Numbered from the stretch's first letter, positions 18,048 to 28,384 are shown. The stretch is 64,000 nt of DNA from Bacteroides sp. (GCA_014802015.1 JAAVDB010000002.1:54098-118097); one strand, 5' to 3'. Program-made: numbers and translations. The notes: generated by a model from the letters alone, not told the origin.

Positions 18048-20546
18048 TTATCTCTTGATCAGGCGGTAGTTCTCGATGCCTTCCGAGGTTGTTGCCACGA
18101 CGATGTAATGTCCGGGCTGCAGGCCTGCGACATCAAGCTCTACGCTCGGAGTACCGCTATTGCCAATGCTCATTACCCTGACTCCTGTCAGTGAGTAAAT
18201 GTCGACAGACGAAACCGGTGCTTTGGCCGTGAGAGTGGTCACGCTGACGGCCGGGTTGGGGTAGAGGCCGGTGTTATCTGCGGTAATCTCGCTGATGCCT
18301 GTCTGTATGCGTCTGACGTAGATGGGTGAGCCAAGCCAGGTCCTGGTCGATGTGCTGTAGGGACGGATATATGCGTCCTTCTGATTCTCGAAATAGCCAA
18401 GACCGAGCGTATACGTCTGGGTCTGTGATGAGGCCGGGCCGACAAAGTAGCTTCTGACTGTGCTTGTCTCACCCGAGAAACCTACGTTGGTGCCGCTCGG
18501 TGTGTAGTAGGCGTACATAGCCACATTCTGTGCGAACAGACCTGATGTCACATTCACAGTCAGGTCGATTTTCAGCTGATCCTCGGTAATGTAAGGATTG
18601 CTCTTGCTGCCGTCACCTGAAAGGTATCCGCTGACCACCCAGCTGAGGTTGAACACGGGATCTCCCTCCGGGGCCTCGGAGATGCTGACGCTGAGCGGGT
18701 CGCTTATGGGGCGGTTTGATTCATTATATACGCTGATAGTATAGTCACCGGCCTCAAGCGCGGCCCCGTTAGAGAATCTGACGAGCGAGCCTGAGAACGC
18801 CGCTGTCACGGTCGAACCGTCGGGGATGCTGACAGGTACATCGTCAAGCCAGCACAACACGGTGCCGAACGAGTTGGCGATGCCGACCCTGAGCATGCCG
18901 AGATACTCGGTACCCGTATTGTGAATGTCGGCCGAGATCGAGCAGGGCATACCTGTGTAAAGAGGCGTCAGCACACGAATGTCTTCTGTGGTAAGGGAGC
19001 GTGTGACGGGTACCTCCGCGATGGATACCCCGACACTGCTGATCGATAATAACAGCGAATTGACCTCACCGACCTTGACGGCCACCTCCTTGACCTGACC
19101 GTCGTACCTGAATGCCGGAGTGGCTATGTATTGGCCCGAGGAGGGGAGTGACGATACGCTCATGAAGAAATTCTTGTAGGCCGAAGGGACGCCTTTACCG
19201 TAAGATTGTGCGAACGTGACTTCGGATGTGCCGGGATAGAAGACTGTCTCTCCACCATCTACCGGAGTAAGGTTGATGCCCATCATAACCTTTGCCGTCT
19301 CGATTGTCGGGCATTCGTAGTAGCCGGACCCGTCGGTGTTGGCTATGAATTTTATATTGCCGGTCTTATTATAATTGGTGGCACCGGTGGTAAACGAGCC
19401 GTTCCAGTACACTTCGAGTCGGGCTTGTGAACCCTCCTTGGCCGGCATAATGCCGACCAGCGCGTTCTGATAGTAGTTGTAGCCCGATGATGAGCCGCCG
19501 ATGCCCTGATCGGCAGGGTCGAGGCCTGTGAGGAGGAAATAACCGTTGCTCATGCCGCTCCATCCCCAGTTGAGGTGATAGTAACCGTCCTTGTCGTAAC
19601 CGTCGACCACAAAGGTGTGTCCCGCTGTTAAGTCTGACGTATAACCGCTGTAGATGACCGGCCGGCCGGCTGCAAGCTCACCATAGATGATGTTGTCCCA
19701 CTCGGCTGACAGAAAATAGTCACGCATCAGCTGGGTGGCCGATTTGTCATAACCGAGGAATTTAACCATGCCGTAAAGAGCATCGTAAGTGTATGCACCC
19801 GAAGCCGATGCACCGTAATCCATCAGAGCGGCGTTGCCGCATGCTTCAAGCAGAGTAGCCACGGCGGCCCCCTGAACATGTGAGTATCCGGGTGAGTAGA
19901 GGGGTAACATATTGTCCCAGTCGAAAGTCGTGGCGCCGAAATCGAATGTCAGCTGCTCGTTGACTCCTGCTGAGGTGTAAGTGTTGACCCCGGTGCCTTT
20001 CTCAGGCCATTTGTGGGCATACATCACCTCGGCCATCGCCGTGGCTGTACAGCCTGACGGACAGTGCTTGCCGTTGATGGTGGGGCAATTGTCACTGAAG
20101 GGGGCTGACTGATTCCACAGAGCCTTACAGAGCGGTGCGATGGACTGATGATCGACAGCGCGCAAGACTCCTGCGGACTGCCGGCCGTTGTCGACGGCAT
20201 AGGTGAGCTGTCGTCCGTACTCCTGCATCCATGCCTGCATGGCGGGAGGGATGGATGATGCGTCGAAACTGCCCGAGTCCGAATATCCGAGCACGGCCGG
20301 AAATATATCATCGGCCGCAAGCACTACGTAGCCATCCCCGTCACTGCCGGCCAGAATGTAGGCGACATTCAGATCGCCGGCCGACTCGGTGTAGAGCAGG
20401 TCGGGCATTGAGCGCGACGCACTTTTCACGTAGCTGCCCGGGGCGTTCTGTATAGCCTCACCGAGCGACAGCTGTCGGGCATATCCCGGGGCGGCCGCAA
20501 GCAGTGTGCCGAGCAGGCTGATACTGAGTTTGGTCTTGAGATTCAT
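18048..20546 (-). CDS. Secreted C10-family (streptopain-like) cysteine peptidase with T9SS sorting tail
   Basis: An 832-residue secreted protease. A signal peptide (about 1-23) is followed by an inhibitory propeptide (about 25-125). The catalytic domain has Cys166 in CPSGCTATAMAEVMYAHKWP, His310 in TAGHTFVVDGYD, and the HLNWGW segment. Residues about 390-740 are beta-rich adhesive or C-terminal modules. The last 80 or so residues (LYPNPAV..., VDIYSLTGVRVMS) match a type A sorting domain of the type IX secretion system, so surface or extracellular release is expected. It converges on the SusCD operon, separated by a strong terminator. Co-function in peptide foraging is an inference. Confidence 0.9.
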   Translation of the reverse strand: MNLKTKLSISLLGTLLAAAPGYARQLSLGEAIQNAPGSYVKSASRSMPDLLYTESAGDLNVAYILAGSDGDGYVVLAADDIFPAVLGYSDSGSFDASSIPPAMQAWMQEYGRQLTYAVDNGRQSAGVLRAVDHQSIAPLCKALWNQSAPFSDNCPTINGKHCPSGCTATAMAEVMYAHKWPEKGTGVNTYTSAGVNEQLTFDFGATTFDWDNMLPLYSPGYSHVQGAAVATLLEACGNAALMDYGASASGAYTYDALYGMVKFLGYDKSATQLMRDYFLSAEWDNIIYGELAAGRPVIYSGYTSDLTAGHTFVVDGYDKDGYYHLNWGWSGMSNGYFLLTGLDPADQGIGGSSSGYNYYQNALVGIMPAKEGSQARLEVYWNGSFTTGATNYNKTGNIKFIANTDGSGYYECPTIETAKVMMGINLTPVDGGETVFYPGTSEVTFAQSYGKGVPSAYKNFFMSVSSLPSSGQYIATPAFRYDGQVKEVAVKVGEVNSLLLSISSVGVSIAEVPVTRSLTTEDIRVLTPLYTGMPCSISADIHNTGTEYLGMLRVGIANSFGTVLCWLDDVPVSIPDGSTVTAAFSGSLVRFSNGAALEAGDYTISVYNESNRPISDPLSVSISEAPEGDPVFNLSWVVSGYLSGDGSKSNPYITEDQLKIDLTVNVTSGLFAQNVAMYAYYTPSGTNVGFSGETSTVRSYFVGPASSQTQTYTLGLGYFENQKDAYIRPYSTSTRTWLGSPIYVRRIQTGISEITADNTGLYPNPAVSVTTLTAKAPVSSVDIYSLTGVRVMSIGNSGTPSVELDVAGLQPGHYIVVATTSEGIENYRLIKR

Positions 20547-20853
20547 GTTCGTGTCTGTGTATTTTAGTTATTTAATATTTGTCAGGTATTGATTAAGGAT
20601 TGTAATGTGACTAAGATGCAAAATTAATAAATTTATCGATATGCGTGTGTTAATTATCTCATCCTTAAATTCTCAGAATGATAAAGTTTTATAATGTATG
20701 ATGGCATTACATCCGTTGTGTCGGATATATTGACCAAAAAGAGGGAAATTTTGCGCGAAAATATCACCGTTTATTTTAAACTTTTTATACTCAAAAAAGG
20801 TTAATTTTACAGAGTCTTATCACGTAAAGCAACTATTTAAAAAACCTCACGAT
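20547..20853. other. AT-rich divergent intergenic region
   Basis: 307 bp between the divergent C10 peptidase and TolC genes, with no coding potential. On the minus strand a -7 element TAATTTTG (complement of 20619-20626) could serve the peptidase. On the plus strand TAATTTTA (20812-20819, one mismatch to TAnnTTTG) could serve the export operon. Neither has a proper -33 TTTG at the right spacing, which would fit regulated promoters. Confidence 0.45.
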
Positions 20854-22344
20854 ATGAAATTGCGCATCACGGTAATTTCCGCTCTTCTCTCAGTCACGGC
20901 CATGGCACACAGTCAGGAGCCGGGACCGGTCATATCCGAGAGTTCGACCCTCACCATCGAGCAGTGTCGCGACCTCGCGCTCAATAACAACAAAAACCTG
21001 CGTCGCGGAGCCATGGAGGTGCGCGCGGCCGGCTATCAGAAGGACGAGGCATTTGCGGCCTATCTCCCTTCGATCGATTTTGCCGGCGGGTATATGTACA
21101 ATCAGAAACAGCTGTCGATGTTCGACTCCGACCAATTGCTTCCCATCAAGACATTCAATCTTGAGAAGCAGGGTTATGAGTTCAACCTCGTCAAGAATCC
21201 CATGACGGGAGAACCTGTCACCGTCAACGGTCAGCCCGTGCCCGAGCAGGTGGCCTATCTGCCCAAGGAGGCACTTACGTACGATATACATAATGTGTTC
21301 TTCGGAGCGGTCACACTCACGCAGCCTATATTCATGGGTGGCAAGATCGTGGCTATGAACAAGATCACCGGATATGCCGAGGAGCTGGCCAAGAGCAAGC
21401 TCAACAACTCGGCTCGCGATGTGGTCTATGCCGTCGACGCAGCCTACTGGCAGGTGGTGTCGCTCAAGGCCAAGCAGACGCTCGCTCAGAGCTATGTCAA
21501 CCTGCTCGACACACTCAGCCATCACGTGGCACTGATGATCAGAGAGGGTGTGGCCACTAAGAGTGATCAGCTTACAGTCGATGTCAAGCTCAACTCGGCC
21601 CGTATAGACCTCACGAAGGTCGACAACGGACTGGTGCTCTCGCGCATGGCGCTCGCCCAGCTCTGCGGTCTGCCCATCGACACTCAGTTCACGCTCGCTG
21701 ACGAGGGAGCTGAGAACATCACCGCTCCCGTCGTGAACGGTGACGATCCCATCGACATGCAGGCGGTCTATGACCGTCGCTATGATCTGCGACAACTCGA
21801 ACTCGGTGTCAAGATATATGAGCAGAAGGCCAATGTGGCACGCTCGGAAATGATGCCTAATCTCGCGCTTGTCGGAGCATATTCATTCTCCAATCCCAAC
21901 CTTTATGACGGATTCAAGAAGCGGTTCAACGGCCAGTTCTCGGTCGGCGCCATGCTCACTATCCCCATCTGGCACTGGGGAGGCAACTACAACAAGTATC
22001 GCGCTGCCAAGGCCCAGACCGAAGCCATGCGCATGGAGCTTGAGAACGCACGCGAACTCATAGACCTGCAGGTGCGTCAGGCATCCTACAAGTCCGACGA
22101 GGCTCTGCGCACACGCCGCATGACCGAAATCAATCTCGCCAAGGCGGATGAGAACCTTCACAGCGCCGATGTCGGATTCAGCAACGGTGTCATGACGCTC
22201 GACAACGTCATGGAGGCCCAGACGGCCTGGCTCAAGGCTCACAGCGAGGACATCGATGCACGTATCGACGTATATCTCTGCGATGTATACCTATCCAAAG
22301 TCCTCGGCACACTTGATTACTCAGTCCCCTCGACAAGCCGCTGA
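20854..22344 (+). CDS. TolC-family outer-membrane efflux protein
   Basis: A 496-residue outer-membrane channel of a tripartite exporter. The signal peptide (about 1-20) is followed by the family pattern LTIEQCRDLALNNNKNLRRG. Two repeated helical OEP domains follow (about 35-260 and 285-490), the second starting near RYDLRQLELGVKIYEQKANVARSEMMPNL. It is the first gene of a four-gene operon with an HlyD adaptor and two ABC-2 permeases. It is unlikely to work alone. Confidence 0.92.
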   Translation: MKLRITVISALLSVTAMAHSQEPGPVISESSTLTIEQCRDLALNNNKNLRRGAMEVRAAGYQKDEAFAAYLPSIDFAGGYMYNQKQLSMFDSDQLLPIKTFNLEKQGYEFNLVKNPMTGEPVTVNGQPVPEQVAYLPKEALTYDIHNVFFGAVTLTQPIFMGGKIVAMNKITGYAEELAKSKLNNSARDVVYAVDAAYWQVVSLKAKQTLAQSYVNLLDTLSHHVALMIREGVATKSDQLTVDVKLNSARIDLTKVDNGLVLSRMALAQLCGLPIDTQFTLADEGAENITAPVVNGDDPIDMQAVYDRRYDLRQLELGVKIYEQKANVARSEMMPNLALVGAYSFSNPNLYDGFKKRFNGQFSVGAMLTIPIWHWGGNYNKYRAAKAQTEAMRMELENARELIDLQVRQASYKSDEALRTRRMTEINLAKADENLHSADVGFSNGVMTLDNVMEAQTAWLKAHSEDIDARIDVYLCDVYLSKVLGTLDYSVPSTSR

Positions 22345-22399
22345 GACGGATCGAACACAACAACAATACTTCAGATAACCGATAAAAAAGAATAAGGAT

Positions 22400-23410
22400 A
22401 TGTCCACCAACTATTCATCAACACCCGAGCAGAAAGAAAACAAGGCGCTGCTCTTCGCACTCGGCATCGTCGTGATAGCCTGTGTCGTCTTCGCCATCAT
22501 AGGATTCGTATTTCTCGACAAGCCTGCCGACATCATCGAGGGTCAGGCCGATGCAACATCCATACGTATTTCAGGCAAGCTCCCAGGACGTGTCACCGAG
22601 ATATTCGTACACGAGGGGGATATGGTACATGCCGGTGACACCCTCGTGCACATCCACTCGTCACTGGCCGAGGCACAGCTGATGCGTGCCGAGGGCATGG
22701 AGACCGTGGCCCGCACTCAGGACCGTAAGGTCGACGCCGGTACACGCGTACAGATCATCAATGCCGCCTCTGACCTCGTCAATCAGGCCGAGGCAGCCGT
22801 TACAATCTCCAAGAAGACATACGACCGTCTCGAAAACCTCTACAAGGAGGGGGTCGTGTCGGAACAGAAGCGTGATGAGGCCAAGGCCGCTTACGATGCT
22901 GCCGTAGCCGGACGTGACGCCGCCCGCAGCCAGCTCGAACTCGCCAAGGCCGGTGCGCAGAAGGAGGACAAGGAGAGTGCCGCAGCTATGGTCGAGGTGG
23001 CCAAGGGCGGAGTGGCCGAGGTGGAGAGTCTGCTCGAAGACCAGTATCTCATCGCTCCGTGCGACGGTCAGGTCGATCAGATCTATCCCGAAGTCAGCGA
23101 GCTCGTGATGCTCGGCGCTCCGATAATGAGTCTGCTCAAGACCGATGACAAGTGGGTGACATTCAACGTCCGTGAGGATCTGCTCAAGGATATGCCCCTC
23201 GGCGGTGAGCTTGAGGTGATGATTCCCGCCCTCGATAAGAAGAAGGTGAAAGTCAAGATCTTCTACTCGCGCGACCTCGGCAGCTATGCCACATGGCAGG
23301 CCACCAAGGCCACGGGTCAGTGGGATAGTAAGACATTCGAGATCAAGGCTCGTCCCCTCGAAGACCTCCCCGAACTGCGACCCGGCATGACGGTGGTGTA
23401 CTTCAAATAA
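22400..23410 (+). CDS. HlyD-family periplasmic adaptor protein
   Basis: A 336-residue membrane-fusion protein that links the inner-membrane permeases to TolC. It has one N-terminal membrane anchor (about residues 13-36), split lipoyl halves (GKLPGRVTEIFVHEGDMVHAGDTLVHI; IAPCDGQVDQIYPEVSELV) and a coiled-coil hairpin (about 95-215) rich in Ala/Glu/Lys. A beta-barrel domain precedes the C-terminus (LRPGMTVVYF). It begins 55 nt after the TolC gene and ends 31 nt before the first permease. Confidence 0.92.
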   Translation: MSTNYSSTPEQKENKALLFALGIVVIACVVFAIIGFVFLDKPADIIEGQADATSIRISGKLPGRVTEIFVHEGDMVHAGDTLVHIHSSLAEAQLMRAEGMETVARTQDRKVDAGTRVQIINAASDLVNQAEAAVTISKKTYDRLENLYKEGVVSEQKRDEAKAAYDAAVAGRDAARSQLELAKAGAQKEDKESAAAMVEVAKGGVAEVESLLEDQYLIAPCDGQVDQIYPEVSELVMLGAPIMSLLKTDDKWVTFNVREDLLKDMPLGGELEVMIPALDKKKVKVKIFYSRDLGSYATWQATKATGQWDSKTFEIKARPLEDLPELRPGMTVVYFK

Positions 23411-23441
23411 TAACCTGAATATTCCTCTAACAATAATCAAG

Positions 23442-24593
23442 ATGTATTCTTCACTCAGACGCGGCATACAGACTCTTTGTTCGCGCAGGATTTACCTCTT
23501 CATGATGGTGGTCGTGCCATTAGGTTGTGCGTTCTTCTTCCTCAACCTCATGCACGAAGGCCTGCCGCTCAAGGTGCCCGTAGGGATGGTCGACATGGAC
23601 CACTCCGCACTCTCGCGCCGCATAGGGCGTTCGCTCAATGCCGGCGAGCTTATCGACATCAGGACCGATATAGAGAGTTACAACGCGGCTATGGCCAAGG
23701 TAAGAAGTGGAGAGATATTCGGATTCTTCTACATCCCCTCCGACTTTCAGGAGAAGGCTCTGAGCGGACGGACCCCCACGCTCTCGTTCTACTCCAACAT
23801 GACCATCTTCGTGCCCGGCACACTCTCATACAAAGGGTTCAAGACTATCGCCGTGACCACTTCGGGGGGCATCGTCGAGACGACTCTCACCAGTGCCGGA
23901 CTGCCTGAGAATATGGCCGGTGACCTTATCATGCCGATGCGCACCGACATCCATCCCATCGGCAACCCCTGGACCAACTATTCGATCTATCTCTCGCAGT
24001 CATTCCTGGCCGGAGTGATGGCGCTGCTGGTGCTTCTCGTCACCTCGTTCAGCATCGGTCAGGAGATCAAGCAGGGCACATCTGTACAGTGGCTCGCCAA
24101 CTCGCGCGGCAGCATGGCACTGGCTCTGTTCGGCAAACTCGCTCCGCAGAGTGTGATCTTCATATCGGTCGGAGTGGCCATACAGGCGGCTATGTTCCGT
24201 TATCTGAACTTCCCGCTCAACTGCTCGCCGTGGCATATCATTCTGGCGATGGTGCTGCTCGTGCTGTCGTGTCAGGCATTCGCGCTGGTCATCACCGAGA
24301 TTCTCCCCAACCTGCGCCTGTCGATGAGTATATGCAGTCTCATAGGCATCCTCTGCTTCTCGATAGCGGGATTCTCGTTCCCGGTCGACAAGATGTACGG
24401 TGCCGTGGGCATCTTCGCCTACCTGATGCCGATACGTTATTATTTCCTCATCTACATTGATCAGGCACTCAACGGTCTGCCACTGTATTATTCGCGTGTC
24501 TACTACATAGTCATGCTCGGTATGCTGCTGTTGCCCGTCCTGGGGTTGCGCCGTCTGCGCAAGCGTTGTCTCAACCCCGTGTACGTCCCCTAA
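23442..24593 (+). CDS. ABC-2 type transport permease (first of a pair)
   Basis: A 383-residue inner-membrane permease of the YhhJ/YbhR type. It has one N-terminal helix (about 18-38), a large periplasmic domain (about 40-180, with VGMVDMDHSALSRRI and FYIPSDFQEKALSG), and five C-terminal helices ending at about 375. It has no ATP-binding domain. With the next gene it would form a heterodimeric channel that feeds the HlyD/TolC conduit. No partner ATPase is encoded here. Confidence 0.88.
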   Translation: MYSSLRRGIQTLCSRRIYLFMMVVVPLGCAFFFLNLMHEGLPLKVPVGMVDMDHSALSRRIGRSLNAGELIDIRTDIESYNAAMAKVRSGEIFGFFYIPSDFQEKALSGRTPTLSFYSNMTIFVPGTLSYKGFKTIAVTTSGGIVETTLTSAGLPENMAGDLIMPMRTDIHPIGNPWTNYSIYLSQSFLAGVMALLVLLVTSFSIGQEIKQGTSVQWLANSRGSMALALFGKLAPQSVIFISVGVAIQAAMFRYLNFPLNCSPWHIILAMVLLVLSCQAFALVITEILPNLRLSMSICSLIGILCFSIAGFSFPVDKMYGAVGIFAYLMPIRYYFLIYIDQALNGLPLYYSRVYYIVMLGMLLLPVLGLRRLRKRCLNPVYVP

Positions 24594-24605
24594 ATACGCA
24601 AGAAA

Positions 24606-25811
24606 ATGAATTGGTTTAAAAGTCTGTTTCGTGTGTGGCGCAGAGAGACCCGCCTGGTGTTCACCGACGTCGGTGTGCTCCTGTTCTTCTTTGGCCTGCC
24701 GATAGCTTATCCTATCGTCTACACGCTCATATATAATCCCGAGGTTGTCACCGAGATACCTATGGTGGTGGTCGACAACTCACGTACGGCCGAGAGCCGT
24801 GATCTGGTACGCACTCTCGACGCTACACCCGCCATCGACATCAAAGGCTATGCCGCCAATATGCAGGAGGCGCGCAGGGCGTGGGCCGAGAAGGAGTGTT
24901 ACGGCATCTTCGAGATACCTGCCGATTACGCCGCCAGGGTGGGGCGTGGCGAGTCGGCGACCATATCTTTCTACAATGACATGTCGCTGCTGATACGCTA
25001 CCGCCAGTCGCTGTTCGCACTGACCAACGTGCAGATGCATGAGGTGTCGGACATCACGGCCAAGCGTGTGTCAACGCTCGGAGGCGGACTGGTCACTCAG
25101 GTGTCAGGACTCCCTGTCAATACCAATTCAGTCGCTATAGGTGATCCGACCCAGGGTTTCGCATCGTTCGTCATGCCCGGTATTGTGGTGCTGATACTTC
25201 AGCAGAGCATGTTGTTGGGCATCACTATGATAGCCGGTACAGCCGCTGACCGTCGCCGCCGCAACCGCGGACGTGATCCCTACGAGTATGAGGCCGGCCC
25301 GCTCGCCGTAGTGCTCGGCAAGAGTCTGTGCTATATGATGGTCTATCTCCCTGTCAGCTATTATATCCTACACATTGTGCCCGAGATGTTCTCGTTGCCT
25401 CATGTGGGCGATGTGCTCGACTATATGCCGTTTGTGTTCGTGATGCTGCTGGCCACGACATTCATGGGCCAGGCGCTGCAGGTGTTCGTGCGCGAGAGGG
25501 AGTCGTCACTGCTCTTCATCGTCTACACCTCGGTCGTGTTCCTGTTCCTGTCCGGTCTCACCTGGCCGCGCTATGCGTTCAATAAGTTCTGGACCATGGT
25601 CTCCGATCTGGTGCCAGCCACATGGGGTGTGGAGGGATTCATACGTATCAATTCCAACGGTGCGACCATTGCTGACGTCAGCTCGTACTACTGGAGCCTG
25701 TGGGCACTGACCGGCCTGTACTTCGTGGCTGCGCTCGCACTCCGCGCCTACGTGGCGCACAGCCCGAAAAAATCGGTGCCGTCCACCGCAGATAACATCT
25801 CGACACTATAG
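24606..25811 (+). CDS. ABC-2 type transport permease (second of a pair)
   Basis: A 401-residue paralogue of the preceding permease with the same plan: an N-terminal helix, a periplasmic domain (VVVDNSRTAESRDLVRTLDATPAIDI..., CYGIFEIPADYAARVGRGE) and five C-terminal helices. A short cytoplasmic basic loop (AADRRRRNRGRDPYEYEAG) may be the contact site for an ATPase. It follows its partner by 12 nt. It is the last gene of the export operon, and no separate terminator was seen before ruvB. Confidence 0.88.
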   Translation: MNWFKSLFRVWRRETRLVFTDVGVLLFFFGLPIAYPIVYTLIYNPEVVTEIPMVVVDNSRTAESRDLVRTLDATPAIDIKGYAANMQEARRAWAEKECYGIFEIPADYAARVGRGESATISFYNDMSLLIRYRQSLFALTNVQMHEVSDITAKRVSTLGGGLVTQVSGLPVNTNSVAIGDPTQGFASFVMPGIVVLILQQSMLLGITMIAGTAADRRRRNRGRDPYEYEAGPLAVVLGKSLCYMMVYLPVSYYILHIVPEMFSLPHVGDVLDYMPFVFVMLLATTFMGQALQVFVRERESSLLFIVYTSVVFLFLSGLTWPRYAFNKFWTMVSDLVPATWGVEGFIRINSNGATIADVSSYYWSLWALTGLYFVAALALRAYVAHSPKKSVPSTADNISTL

Positions 25812-25830
25812 GTATGCCGGAAATTTTCAC

Positions 25831-25838
25831 TACCTTTG
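25831..25838 (+). promoter_or_regulatory. -7 element immediately upstream of ruvB
   Basis: TACCTTTG matches TAnnTTTG. No TTTG is present at the -33 distance. Transcription from here would start within a few bases of the ruvB ATG at 25848, giving an almost leaderless message. Confidence 0.45.
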
Positions 25839-25847
25839 TGAGTGGAA

Positions 25848-26870
25848 ATGGATACAGATTTCGACATACATAACAAGTCGAACCCTGACAAGGAGTTCGA
25901 ACGGGCTTTGAGACCATCGTATTTCGACTCGTTCAACGGGCAGGAAAAGATCGTGGAGAATCTCAAGGTGTTCGTCCAGGCCGCGCGTATGCGTGGCGAG
26001 GCGCTGGATCATCTGCTGCTGTTCGGCCCTCCCGGACTTGGCAAGACCACACTCGCCGGCATTATCGCCAACGAGCTGGGGGTGAATTTCAAGGTTACAT
26101 CCGGCCCTGTGCTCGACAAGCCGGGCGATCTGGCCGGCATACTCACGTCGCTCGAAGAGAACGATGTGCTGTTTATCGACGAGATCCATCGTCTGAGCCG
26201 CGTGGTGGAGGAGTATCTCTACTCGGCCATGGAGGATTACCGCATCGACATAATGATCGACAAGGGGCCGGGCGCACGCTCGGTGCAGCTGTCGCTGTCA
26301 CCCTTCACACTGGTGGGTGCCACGACACGATCGGGCATGCTCACATCGCCCATGCGCGCGCGTTTCGGCATCAACTGTCATCTCGAATATTACAGCCATG
26401 AGGTGCTCGAACGCATCATCGCGCGCTCGGCCGCACTGCTGGGTGTACGCATCACGGCCGAGGCCGCACATGAGATAGCGATGCGTTCGCGCGGCACCCC
26501 TCGTATAGCCAACTCACTGTTGCGCCGCGTGCGTGACTTCGCACAGGTCAAAGGATCGGGCGACATCGATCCCGAGATAGCACGCTATGCGCTCGAAGCA
26601 CTTAACATCGACCGTTACGGACTCGACGAGATGGACCACAAGTTGCTGCTGACGATGATCAATAAGTTTGACGGCGGCCCGGTGGGACTATCGACAATAG
26701 CTACGGCCATAGGCGAGGAGCAGGATACCATCGAGGAGGTCTACGAGCCGTTCCTCATCATGGAGGGCTTCCTGCGCCGCACTCCGCGCGGTCGTGAAGT
26801 CACCTCGCTCGCCTACACACATCTGCACATCAATCCACCCACTCAGTTACGCAGTCTATGGCAGGAATAA
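25848..26870 (+). CDS. ruvB: Holliday junction branch-migration ATPase RuvB
   Basis: Motor subunit that drives branch migration with RuvA in recombination and repair. The protein has 340 residues. Walker A GPPGLGKT is at 60-67, Walker [10 protein letters not shown] at about 108-116, and the sensor segment GATTRSGML and the arginine-finger region are present. The C-terminal winged helix ([16 protein letters not shown]) ends the protein. The ATG at 25848 is preferred; a GTG six bases upstream is in frame. The 3' end overlaps the next gene by 13 nt. Confidence 0.97.
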   Translation: MDTDFDIHNKSNPDKEFERALRPSYFDSFNGQEKIVENLKVFVQAARMRGEALDHLLLFGPPGLGKTTLAGIIANELGVNFKVTSGPVLDKPGDLAGILTSLEENDVLFIDEIHRLSRVVEEYLYSAMEDYRIDIMIDKGPGARSVQLSLSPFTLVGATTRSGMLTSPMRARFGINCHLEYYSHEVLERIIARSAALLGVRITAEAAHEIAMRSRGTPRIANSLLRRVRDFAQVKGSGDIDPEIARYALEALNIDRYGLDEMDHKLLLTMINKFDGGPVGLSTIATAIGEEQDTIEEVYEPFLIMEGFLRRTPRGREVTSLAYTHLHINPPTQLRSLWQE

Positions 26871-28348
26871 AGTCGCTCGCAAAGGACACTGCGATCTACG
26901 GTCTGAGCAGTATCATAGGCCGATTTCTCAACTGGTGCCTGGTGCCGCTGTACACACAGATGTTTCCCGCCTCGGAGTATGGCGTGGTTACGTATGTCTA
27001 CTCGGCCGTCGCACTGGCGCTCATTATCCTCACCTACGGCATGGAGACGGGCTTCTTCCGTTTTGCCAACCATGAGCGTTACCACGACCCGATGGAGGTC
27101 TATTCCACCGGTCTGATCTCGCTCGGAGTCAGTTCGACTGCGTTTGTGGCGCTTATGATGGCCTTTATCGGGCCGGTATCATCCGCACTGCATGCGCCCG
27201 ACCATCATATCTATATAATAATGATGGTCATTACCGTGGCTCTTGATGCATTCACAGCCCTGCCGTTCAGCTATCTGCGTTATGCCAAGCGTCCGATACG
27301 CTTTGCCACGCTGCGTCTGATAAATATCGCCGTCAATATCGGCCTGAACCTGTTTTTCATACTCATCTGCCCCTGGCTGTGGGAGAATGCACCGGGATGG
27401 ATAGCATGGTTCTACGACCCGGACTTCGGCATCGGTTATATATTCCTTGCCAATCTTGTGTCGTCAGCGCTCAACATGTTGCTGCTCATACCGGAACTGA
27501 CAGGATTCAGGTGGCGTTTCAATCCTGCGCTGTGGCGCGAGATGCTGGCCTATTCTGCCCCCCTGCTGGTGCTCGGCGTGGCGGGTATAATGAATCAGAC
27601 GCTCGGCACGCTGCTGATGCCGCTGCTGTATGCCGACAAGGCCGAGGGTATAACCGCTGTCGGAATCTATGGCGCGAACTACAAGATAGCCATCGTCATG
27701 GTGATGTTCATTCAGGCATTCCGTTTCGCTTACGAGCCGTTTATCTTCGCCCGGGCCAAGGATCAGGGCGAGGACAGGTTGCAGAGCTATCGTGACGCGA
27801 TGAGGTGGTTTCTCATCTTTGCCATGGTAATATTTATCGGCGTGATGTATTATATGGACATCCTGCGTCACTTCATCGCCGCATCCTATTTCAGCGGACT
27901 CAAGGTGGTGCCGATACTGATGATCGCCGAGCTGTTTTTCGGCATCTTCTTCAATCTGTCGCTGTGGTATAAGCTTACCGACCGCACTATGTGGGGTATG
28001 TGGCTGTCGCTGCTCGGCCTTGCGGTGACGGTGGGGCTGAACGTATGGCTCGTGCCTCTGTACGGCTACATCGGATGTGCGTGGGCGGCCTTAGGCTGTT
28101 ATGGCGTGATGATGGTGGCAAGTTATGTGGCCGGCCGCATATATTATCCGATCGGTTACAATGTGCCGCGGCTGTCGTTCTATTTCTTCAGCGGCATCCT
28201 GGCATGGATTATCGGCGAGGTTATCGGCATGGAGGCGCATCCGTGGCTCACGATGCTGATACGTACGCCGCTGCTTGTGCTCTATGTCGTGATGGTGCTT
28301 CGCATAGAGCATGTCACGCTGCGCTCGCTGCTACCGGGCAGACGGTAA
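26858..28348 (+). CDS. Polysaccharide biosynthesis flippase (Wzx/MOP superfamily)
   Basis: A 496-residue integral membrane protein with about 12-14 hydrophobic helices. The N-terminal motif ([36 protein letters not shown]) is typical of lipid-linked oligosaccharide flippases of the MOP/MATE superfamily. Its start lies inside ruvB (13-nt overlap), so translation is probably coupled. The ruvB-flippase order recurs in Bacteroidales, to my knowledge. The exact glycan lipid it flips is unknown, as no glycosyltransferases are adjacent. Confidence 0.85.
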   Translation: MAGIKSLAKDTAIYGLSSIIGRFLNWCLVPLYTQMFPASEYGVVTYVYSAVALALIILTYGMETGFFRFANHERYHDPMEVYSTGLISLGVSSTAFVALMMAFIGPVSSALHAPDHHIYIIMMVITVALDAFTALPFSYLRYAKRPIRFATLRLINIAVNIGLNLFFILICPWLWENAPGWIAWFYDPDFGIGYIFLANLVSSALNMLLLIPELTGFRWRFNPALWREMLAYSAPLLVLGVAGIMNQTLGTLLMPLLYADKAEGITAVGIYGANYKIAIVMVMFIQAFRFAYEPFIFARAKDQGEDRLQSYRDAMRWFLIFAMVIFIGVMYYMDILRHFIAASYFSGLKVVPILMIAELFFGIFFNLSLWYKLTDRTMWGMWLSLLGLAVTVGLNVWLVPLYGYIGCAWAALGCYGVMMVASYVAGRIYYPIGYNVPRLSFYFFSGILAWIIGEVIGMEAHPWLTMLIRTPLLVLYVVMVLRIEHVTLRSLLPGRR

Positions 28349-28384
28349 GGGGACAAAGAAAAAATATCGCGTGTAAAATCACAC

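Noticed and set aside
20890..21795. A 301-residue minus-strand open frame
   Set aside because: Antisense to the TolC gene, and a product of codon symmetry.
22661..23467. A 268-residue minus-strand open frame
   Set aside because: Antisense to the HlyD gene, which is clearly real.
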